From: an uncultured Chloracidobacterium sp.
GTDB lineage: Bacteria > Acidobacteriota > Blastocatellia > Pyrinomonadales > Pyrinomonadaceae
Assembly: GCA_937941715.1 (NCBI GenBank)
Contig: CALDGX010000007.1
Span: 1-20,143, forward strand
DNA length: 20,143 bases
Direction of reading: 5' to 3'
In this document: positions 15,274-20,143 of the stretch, piece by piece
How the letters are laid out: each line of letters starts with the position of its first letter
Position numbering within the stretch: position 1 is the stretch's first letter
The notes under the pieces: generated by a model
Told to the model about the DNA's origin: nothing
Databases searched by the model: none
The model's input: only the letters and a program-made list of their open reading frames with translations
Position numbers and translations under genes: made by a program

Positions 15274-15837
15274 TTATTGCGGCTTCTTCTGCGCGTCAGC
15301 CTTACGCTTTTGGATCAGGTCGCAGGCCTGATAAGCACCCGTCGGGTCGATCGCGGTCCGGCCCACCTCGAGATGCTCTATCTTGCCCTCTTTATCAATG
15401 ACAAACGTGGCGCGGACGCCGTAGCCGCTGGTCTCGTTAAATAGGCCGTACTGTTTTGTAGTTGTTCGTTTCCAGTCGCTAAGCAGCGGAAACGTCACCT
15501 TGATGTCCTCGGCAAACCGCTTGTTGGCGGCAAAACTGTCCATACTTATCCCGAGGACCTGTGTTTCGGCAGCGTCGAATTTGGCGATATCAGCCTGATA
15601 CGCCTGGAGTTCCTTCGTTCAGCCGCCTGTAAATGCGAGCACGTAGAATGCAAGTACGACGTTCTTTTTTCCGCGATAGTCGCTCAGTTTGACCGGATTG
15701 CCGCCCGTGTCGGTCAGCGTAAAGTCCGGTGCGGCGTCGCCGACCTTCAGCGTGGTGGTCGGTGCCTGCGGCGTCTGAGCTATCGCCGAAAAGGCCAGAA
15801 CCAGCATCGCCGCGATCGAAATGATCAGTTTTGTCAT
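15274..15837 (-). CDS. Exported selenocysteine peroxiredoxin (in-frame TGA at the peroxidatic site)
   Basis: AhpC/TSA-type peroxiredoxin, 187 residues when TGA at 15621-15619 is read as selenocysteine 73. The N-terminus is a signal peptide (cleavage near AIA20, no lipobox). The thioredoxin fold begins at GDAAPDFTL (33-41). The active site reads AFTGG-U73-TKEL, so Sec occupies the peroxidatic Cys position of the TxxC motif. T70 and the downstream Arg142 (GVRATFVID) are kept; the usual Pro of PxxxTxxC is Val66. Frame and homology continue without interruption to the TAA. The only cysteine is C172. A bacterial SECIS-like stem-loop follows the TGA (15583-15604). Standard gene callers would split it into 15619-15837 and 15274-15543. 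It starts nine bases after doxX with an AGGA ribosome binding site overlapping that stop. The probable role is peroxide reduction outside the inner membrane. Confidence 0.85.
15583..15604 (-). promoter_or_regulatory. Bacterial SECIS-like stem-loop
   Basis: On the mRNA, GGCG (15604-15601) pairs with CGCC (15586-15583) and UAUC (15600-15597) with GAUA (15591-15588). One U (15587) is bulged, and the apical loop is AGGCU (15596-15592). The hairpin begins 14 bases after the UGA, and the second loop base is a G about 24 bases downstream. Bacterial SECIS elements are expected to have a short stem and a G in the first two loop positions at this sort of distance. The E. coli fdhF element has loop AGGUCU and a bulged U, which this resembles closely. 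SelB-EFSec binding is inferred. Confidence 0.75.
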
Positions 15838-15846
15838 AGTTCAATC

Positions 15847-16257
15847 CTATTGATCCGCGACCCTTCCGCCGCGGAATATCGAATCAACGCTCCATACGCC
15901 GGAGCCGCGTGCCGCGATATATAGCAGCACAAAGCAGTAAAGGACGGCGAGTTCGCCCTTGTTCTGTATCGGCAAAAATGCCTGCATACTGAAATGCCAG
16001 CCAAAATATGCGACCGCCATCAGCCCGCTCGAAATAAATGCAGCGAGTCCGGCGAACAGTCCGATCATTATCATCACGCCGCCGATAAGCTCGATGCCGC
16101 CGCCGATCGCCATCACGGCGGAAAGCTCGCCGCCGCCTGACGCGGACGGAGGAAACCCGAGCAACTTTTGCGTGCCGTGCCACATGAACAAAAATCCGGT
16201 GACGATCCTCATGATCGCGTACACATAGCTGGCATATCGCCCGAGAAACCCTTCCAT
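15847..16257 (-). CDS. DoxX-family membrane protein
   Basis: A 136-residue inner-membrane protein with four hydrophobic helices and the DoxX pattern: RIVTGFLFMWHGTQKLLGF (17-35), GGGIELIGGVMIMIGLFAG (52-70), LMAVAYFGWHF (78-88) and LAVLYCFVLLYIA (103-115). DoxX relatives have been linked to membrane-associated redox or quinone-linked chemistry; in mycobacteria a DoxX protein works with thiol and superoxide-detoxifying enzymes. Here it is directly upstream of the exported selenocysteine peroxiredoxin with a nine-base gap, so a shared redox role is a reasonable inference. A GAGGGAG ribosome binding site precedes the ATG. Confidence 0.88.
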   Translation of the reverse strand: MEGFLGRYASYVYAIMRIVTGFLFMWHGTQKLLGFPPSASGGGELSAVMAIGGGIELIGGVMIMIGLFAGLAAFISSGLMAVAYFGWHFSMQAFLPIQNKGELAVLYCFVLLYIAARGSGVWSVDSIFRGGRVADQ

Positions 16258-16558
16258 TCAGTTCGCTCCCTCTGTTAATTTGATCTCGAACAGTATAGCG
16301 CATCAGATACGCCGCAAGCCGTCCGATCGTTTGCCAAATTCAAAAAGCGGGCCTGACCTCCCGCCCAAACGGTCATTGGCTGTGGTGCAAGTCATCCCCG
16401 ATGGGCTTTGCACCGGCCGGATGGACCGAACTCCGGGCCCGCTATCACCACCGTCTCGCGGAACGCCCTAAAAAGACATCCGCGATAAATTCGGCCCCTT
16501 TAACGATTTGGGCCTCGCCCGAGGACGAAGCCCAAACACGCTATCTATTGATCCGCCG
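16258..16558. other. Intergenic gap between pckG and doxX
   Basis: Both neighbours run on the minus strand. The pckG end of the gap holds hairpins at 16457-16484 and 16507-16536 without T tracts, a longer imperfect hairpin at 16384-16414 (GGTGCAA/TTGCACC), and a better terminator at 16342-16364. The doxX end holds a possible -10 box TATACT (16297-16292, minus) with no good -35 at normal spacing. Short open frames crossing the gap show no recognisable protein. Confidence 0.5.
16342..16364 (-). terminator. Rho-independent terminator after pckG
   Basis: On the minus strand GCGGG (16364-16360) pairs with CCCGC (16351-16347), with an eight-base loop, and is followed directly by TTTTTG (16346-16341). 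It is about 195 bases beyond the pckG stop and would separate pckG from doxX. Confidence 0.6.
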
Positions 16559-18451
16559 TTACTCCGATTTAGCGGCGGCCCTGACCGAATTAAGCGATTC
16601 CGGTTCGGGCACGGCCAGGCCGAGTTCCGGTGAACGCCAGAGATTCGACACGAGCAGTTCGCGGATAAATGTCATTTCCTTCGGCAGACGGTCGTAAAGC
16701 TTGAAGAAAAGATCGTCGTGCATGGCGATCTCCTTGAGCCACAGATCGCGGTCGATGTTCATCACCTTTTCAAACTGTTCCTTTGAAAAATCGAGTCCGC
16801 GCCAGTCCATATCCTCGTAACGCGGCATCCAGCCGAGCGGTGTTTCGACACCGATCGATTTGCCGCGGGCACGCTCGACGATCCACTGCAGCACGCGCAT
16901 ATTCTCGCCGTAGCCCGGCCAGGCGAATTTGCCGTTCTCGTCCTTGAGGAACCAGTTGACCGAAAAGATACGCGGCGGTTCCGGTATGTTGCGGCCAAAG
17001 TCGAGCCAGTGCGAAAAATAATCGCCCATGTGATAACCGGCAAAGGGCAACATCGCAAACGGGTCGCGGCGGACCTCGCCGATATTGCCAAACGCGGCGG
17101 CGGTCATCTCTGAACCCATCGTGGCGGCCATATAGACGCCAAAAGCCCAGTTAAATGACTGCTGAACGAGCGGCACGACAGAGTTGCGGCGGCCGCCGAA
17201 GATGAACGCCGAAATGGGTACGCCCTTCGGATCGTCAAAATTGGGGTCCGCGACCGGGCACTGCTCGATCGGGGCCGTAAAGCGTGAGTTGGCGTGCGCC
17301 GCCTTGCCCTCGCTCGCCGGCGTCCAGTCGTTACCCTGCCAGTCGATGGCGTGAGCCGGAGCGTCGCCGTCCATGCCTTCCCACCAGACGTCGCCGTCGT
17401 CGGTCAACGCGACGTTGGTAAAGATCGTGTTTGCCTTGATCGACTCCATCGCATTCGGATTGGTCGAATAGTTGGTACCCGGGGCGACGCCGAAAAATCC
17501 GAATTCCGGATTGATGGCACGCAATTTTCCGGTCTCGTCGGGCTTGATCCAGGCGATGTCGTCGCCGACGGTCGTGATCTCCCATCCCTCGGCGGTAAAT
17601 TCCTTAGGCGGAATGAGCATCGCAAAGTTGGTCTTGCCGCAGGCCGACGGGAACGCCGCGCAAACATAGTCCTTGCGGCCGTCAGGCGATTTGACGCCGA
17701 CGATCAGCATATGTTCGGCGAGCCATCCCTGAGCACGGCCGAGGGTCGATGCGATACGCAACGCGAGACATTTCTTGCCGAGCAGGGCGTTGCCGCCATA
17801 GCCCGAGCCGAACGAAACGATCGAGTTCTCTTCCGGAAAATGGACGATGTACTTGTCCTTCGGGTCCGGCGAGCACGGCCACGCGACGTCAGCCTGACCC
17901 GGAGCGAGCGGCATACCGACCGAGTGGAGACAGCGTGTAAATTCGCCGTTTCCGAGAGCCTCGAGCGCCCGGTTGCCCATGCGCGTCATGATCTTCATAT
18001 TGACGGCGACATATGCCGAATCAGTGATCTCGACGCCAAACTGCGAGATCGGCGAACCGATCGGGCCCATGCAAAACGGTACGACGTACATCGTGCGGCC
18101 GGTCATACAACCGTCGAATTTGCGCTTGAGGATCGCCTTCATCTCGTGCGGGGCCATCCAGTTATTGGTCGGGCCGGCATCACCTTTGGCGAGCGAGCAG
18201 ATGTATGTGCGGTCCTCGACACGCGCGACGTCCGACGGATGCGAACGTGCAAGGAACGAATTGGGCCGCTTTTCTTCGTTGAGTTTGATAAATGTGCCGG
18301 CGTCGACCATCTCCTGACAAAGGCGGTCGTACTCTTCCTGTGTACCGTCGCACCAGTAAACACTGTCGGGTTTGCATAGCTGGACGGCCTCGGTTACGAA
18401 CTTGATCAACTCCTCGTTCGTGATCGACGATGGTATGTTCAGATCGGTCAT
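16559..18451 (-). CDS. pckG: Phosphoenolpyruvate carboxykinase (GTP)
   Basis: Converts oxaloacetate and GTP to PEP, GDP and CO2, the entry to gluconeogenesis (EC 4.1.1.32). The 630-residue protein has the size and motifs of the GTP class. They include RVEDRTYICS (78-86) with the substrate-binding Arg, GSGYGGNALLGKKCLALRIAS (215-235), the nucleotide loop FPSACGKTN (267-275) with reactive Cys271, PEFGFFGVAPGT (315-326), and GRRNSVVPLV (420-429). The ATP-dependent family lacks this reactive-cysteine loop. The ATG is preceded by a GGAG ribosome binding site (plus-strand about 18463-18466). It appears monocistronic, with a terminator about 195 bases after the stop and a 443-base AT-rich region upstream. 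Large plus-strand open frames inside it (for example 17294-18379) are shadows. Confidence 0.97.
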   Translation of the reverse strand: MTDLNIPSSITNEELIKFVTEAVQLCKPDSVYWCDGTQEEYDRLCQEMVDAGTFIKLNEEKRPNSFLARSHPSDVARVEDRTYICSLAKGDAGPTNNWMAPHEMKAILKRKFDGCMTGRTMYVVPFCMGPIGSPISQFGVEITDSAYVAVNMKIMTRMGNRALEALGNGEFTRCLHSVGMPLAPGQADVAWPCSPDPKDKYIVHFPEENSIVSFGSGYGGNALLGKKCLALRIASTLGRAQGWLAEHMLIVGVKSPDGRKDYVCAAFPSACGKTNFAMLIPPKEFTAEGWEITTVGDDIAWIKPDETGKLRAINPEFGFFGVAPGTNYSTNPNAMESIKANTIFTNVALTDDGDVWWEGMDGDAPAHAIDWQGNDWTPASEGKAAHANSRFTAPIEQCPVADPNFDDPKGVPISAFIFGGRRNSVVPLVQQSFNWAFGVYMAATMGSEMTAAAFGNIGEVRRDPFAMLPFAGYHMGDYFSHWLDFGRNIPEPPRIFSVNWFLKDENGKFAWPGYGENMRVLQWIVERARGKSIGVETPLGWMPRYEDMDWRGLDFSKEQFEKVMNIDRDLWLKEIAMHDDLFFKLYDRLPKEMTFIRELLVSNLWRSPELGLAVPEPESLNSVRAAAKSE

Positions 18452-18505
18452 AAAATTAGGTTCTCCAAAATGGAATTTTGTTAAATTACTTAAATTATAT
18501 TAGAT

Positions 18506-18527
18506 AAACGAGCAATAAGGCTCGTTT
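18506..18527. terminator. Hairpin in the pckG leader region
   Basis: AAACGAGC (18506-18513) pairs perfectly with GCTCGTTT (18520-18527) around a six-base loop, and on the plus strand it ends in a run of six T. In the plus direction it has the form of an intrinsic terminator, yet no plus-strand gene runs into it. On the minus strand it lies about 55 bases before the pckG start and would be part of the mRNA leader, followed by TATCTAATATAAT rather than a clean T run. Confidence 0.45.
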
Positions 18528-18710
18528 TTTGACGATATATCTGTAGGTTATCACGGCATAACGAAATTGTTAACAGACGCCCGCCGTAATAATGCTAAGC
18601 CGTCCGCGCATCGCCACGACAAGGCCGTTTAGTGTTCGCTTGATCTTATTTTGGTTGTTTCAAATTCCCCATATTTCCCGCCAGGACAGCACACTCCCCG
18701 ATCACTCGTC

Positions 18711-18766
18711 TAACTATATTGAATGCAACAATTTACAGCCGCTTGATGTTTCAAATTAATTTCATA
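18711..18766. repeat. 56-bp imperfect direct repeat, copy A
   Basis: Begins TAACTATATTGAATGCAACA and ends GTTTCAAATTAATTTCATA. Copy B at 18791-18846 has the same length and the same two end blocks, with a variable centre. GTTTCAAATTA (18748-18758) within this copy also pairs with an inverted TAATTTGAAAC at 18776-18786, a perfect 11-bp inverted repeat with a 17-base spacer. Confidence 0.8.
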
Positions 18767-18790
18767 ATATTTTAGTAATTTGAAACAACC

Positions 18791-18846
18791 TAACTATATT
18801 GCCTGCAACACTTAACCATCATTTTTGTTTCAAATTAATTTTCATA
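18791..18846. repeat. 56-bp imperfect direct repeat, copy B
   Basis: Begins TAACTATATTGCCTGCAACA and ends GTTTCAAATTAATTTTCATA, starting exactly 80 bases after copy A. A further partial motif, GTTGTTTCAAAT, lies at 18654-18665 and recurs inverted at 18778-18789. Two full copies plus partial motifs could be protein-binding sites for a neighbouring DNA-binding protein. Confidence 0.8.
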
Positions 18847-18894
18847 CACCAAACTCACGAAGGATCTCGTTGGATCTTCTGATACGCTCAGCTC

Positions 18895-20127
18895 TCAAGA
18901 CTTCTTTGCATATCGATACGCCGTCACTCTTGAGATCCCTAATTTTTCGGCGATCGCCCCGGAGCTAAACCCGCGCAGAGCTAAAGACCTGGCTGCGCGA
19001 ATGAGGCTGATGTCGAGTTTTGGGCCGGGCTTGGATCGGACGCTTCGATTCCATGGAAGCGGATGGTGTTCGTCCTCCGATTCGGAGACGACAAAGTCGA
19101 AGCCAAGGAAATTATCGACCGGCGGCGAGTCAGGCGATCTGGTGCCTAGTTGGGCAGCGAGGTCAAATTTGGTCAGGCGAAATACCGCGACATTGTCATC
19201 GCCATATTCAGGCCGGCCTGAGCGGCATTTGATCTGTTTGAGGTATCTCAATTCGGGCGAGCGCCGTGAGCGGCCGACCGCAAAGATCGAATCGGCGACT
19301 TTTATCAGGTCACCCGAACCTTGCAGGTCGCGCTCGGTGATGCGGCCCGGCCTCAGCGACTTTGGCGTATGGGCGACGACGAGGATCGATATTTCGAGAG
19401 CTTTTTTTAGTTTCTGCAGCTGCTGCATCAGCTGAAACGCGACGGTCGAATTGGCGATCGTGCCGGGCGTCAAGAAGGTTATATTGTCGATGATCAGGAC
19501 CTTGACTTCGTGTTCGGTCACGCGATTTCTGACATCCTGCAAGAGCATATCGGTAAAGCTGTAATATCCCTCGAGCATATTGCCGTCCCAAAAGTCTTCA
19601 CCACGCAGGAAATTGGGCGACATCTGGTATTTATCTCCGAGTGTGAGTCCGTCGGCACCAATTACGGAATACCGTTGACGAAATTGGGCTCGGTCAAGTT
19701 CGAAATCGATGTACAGGACCTTTTGCGGCCCTATCGCGGGCGCCTGGCGTTCGTCGAACGGTCGGATCCGCTTGCCGCGGGCGAGACACTCGGCGATCTG
19801 GGTTGCCAGTGCACTCTTGCCGACTCCGGATTGTGAGAAAAGGATCGCTAATTCCATCTCGTGCCAAAACGGCCCGAAGATCTCGTTTATCGCAAACGTC
19901 TCATAATCACGATCAAGGAAATAGTCAGCCGACTCGACAAAAAGCATCTCCGGCGGGTCGGCATATGCTCGCGGGTCACGCTTGCGATCCTGCTCCTCAT
20001 ACATCCTTTGCAGCTCCGGATTCGGCACCCAGCTGACTGGCAATTTGTAGCTTTCATTCCCGAACGACTCATCACCATAAGCCGCACTTACGCCATCCTG
20101 ACCTTCATTGGAATTTGACATAATCAT
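18895..20127 (-). CDS. RepA/RecA-like AAA ATPase with C-terminal helix-turn-helix
   Basis: A 410-residue protein of the AAA_25 (RepA-like hexameric helicase/RecA fold) type. Walker A is SQSGVGKS (98-105) in ELAILFSQSGVGKSALATQI; YIDFELD (139-145) follows; Walker B is VLIIDN (210-215). VVAHTPKS (250-257) and DLQGSGDLIKVADSIFAV (267-284) match the later core strands of this family. The first 75 residues are polar and tyrosine-rich. The C-terminal 40 residues (LDISLIRAARSLALRG, then FSSGAIAEKLGISRVTAYRYAKK) are a resolvase/RpiR-like helix-turn-helix. ATP-dependent DNA handling with sequence-specific binding is likely; relatives occur on plasmids, phages and chromosomal islands. Two in-frame ATGs (20127 and 20121) are possible starts. 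Only 16 bases of upstream sequence are visible, so neighbours are unknown. Confidence 0.8.
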   Translation of the reverse strand: MIMSNSNEGQDGVSAAYGDESFGNESYKLPVSWVPNPELQRMYEEQDRKRDPRAYADPPEMLFVESADYFLDRDYETFAINEIFGPFWHEMELAILFSQSGVGKSALATQIAECLARGKRIRPFDERQAPAIGPQKVLYIDFELDRAQFRQRYSVIGADGLTLGDKYQMSPNFLRGEDFWDGNMLEGYYSFTDMLLQDVRNRVTEHEVKVLIIDNITFLTPGTIANSTVAFQLMQQLQKLKKALEISILVVAHTPKSLRPGRITERDLQGSGDLIKVADSIFAVGRSRRSPELRYLKQIKCRSGRPEYGDDNVAVFRLTKFDLAAQLGTRSPDSPPVDNFLGFDFVVSESEDEHHPLPWNRSVRSKPGPKLDISLIRAARSLALRGFSSGAIAEKLGISRVTAYRYAKKS

Positions 20128-20143
20128 ATCTTAATCCGAAACG

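Larger units (their letters stand above)
18452..18894. other. AT-rich gap upstream of pckG with repeats
   Basis: No convincing gene is visible. It contains the two 56-bp repeats, several GTTTCAAAT motifs in both orientations, and the hairpin at 18506-18527. A weak minus-strand promoter candidate is TTAACA, 17 bases, TAACCT (near 18575-18547), which would give pckG a leader of about 90 bases. Composition is clearly more AT-rich than the neighbouring genes. Confidence 0.5.

Noticed and set aside
15274..15543. Separate 89-residue gene, or the downstream half of a pseudogene
   Set aside because: It is in frame with 15619-15837, and the 25 codons between them also read as peroxiredoxin. A single TGA at the catalytic position followed by a SECIS-like hairpin is better explained as selenocysteine.
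16401..16697. Small plus-strand gene of 98 codons in the pckG-doxX gap
   Set aside because: Nearly half overlaps the pckG 3' end in antisense, and the remainder has no recognisable features or ribosome binding site.
17294..18379. Long plus-strand open frame of 361 codons
   Set aside because: Antisense to pckG, no recognisable domain, no ribosome binding site.
18711..18846. CRISPR array
   Set aside because: Only two full units, imperfect, with variability inside the unit and no uniform repeat-spacer pattern; no cas genes in the window.

Overview
This window looks like a chromosomal segment from an Acidobacteriota bacterium, possibly class Blastocatellia. The pointers are a VWFA protein of the type common in Acidobacteria, a GTP-type PEP carboxykinase, a bacterial CASTOR/POLLUX-like channel and a Hanks-type kinase with a membrane-embedded tail. 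Base composition is moderately GC-rich in the genes and AT-rich in a few intergenic gaps. The taxonomic call is inference; there is no rRNA here to confirm it.

Layout. (1) Positions 1-3607 hold the str operon on the minus strand, in the order rpsL-rpsG-fusA-tuf, with tuf cut by the window edge. A strong sigma70-type promoter sits about 300 nt upstream of rpsL, and a REP-like palindromic repeat lies between rpsL and rpsG. (2) 3608-6638 is accessory in character. It holds a two-part 2Fe-2S ferredoxin protein driven by a divergent promoter, a secreted protein whose C-terminal half resembles domain 4 of cholesterol-dependent cytolysins, and a DMT/EamA transporter. Short dispersed repeats fill the gaps. 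(3) 6702-15238 is a co-directional plus-strand run: CASTOR/POLLUX-like channel, membrane Ser/Thr kinase, VWFA protein, xseA, a membrane-anchored DUF2939-like protein and xseB. The last five are tightly packed. (4) 15274-16257 on the minus strand is a two-gene unit, doxX followed by an exported peroxiredoxin with an in-frame TGA at the peroxidatic position. (5) 16559-18451 is GTP-dependent PEP carboxykinase. (6) 18452-18894 is an AT-rich gap with a pair of 56-bp imperfect direct repeats and inverted GTTTCAAATTA motifs. (7) 18895-20127 is a RecA/RepA-like AAA ATPase with a C-terminal helix-turn-helix.

The most notable item is the peroxiredoxin. It would normally be annotated as two broken pieces (15619-15837 and 15274-15543). 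The TGA falls at the peroxidatic cysteine (T-G-G-U-T), the reading frame continues with good peroxiredoxin sequence, and a compact stem-loop with apical loop AGGCU begins 14 nt after the TGA, as expected for a bacterial SECIS element. I read it as an exported selenocysteine peroxiredoxin in an operon with DoxX. The second notable item is the secreted cytolysin-domain-4-like protein, which lacks the pore-forming domains but keeps parts of the undecapeptide and the Thr-Leu cholesterol-recognition pair.
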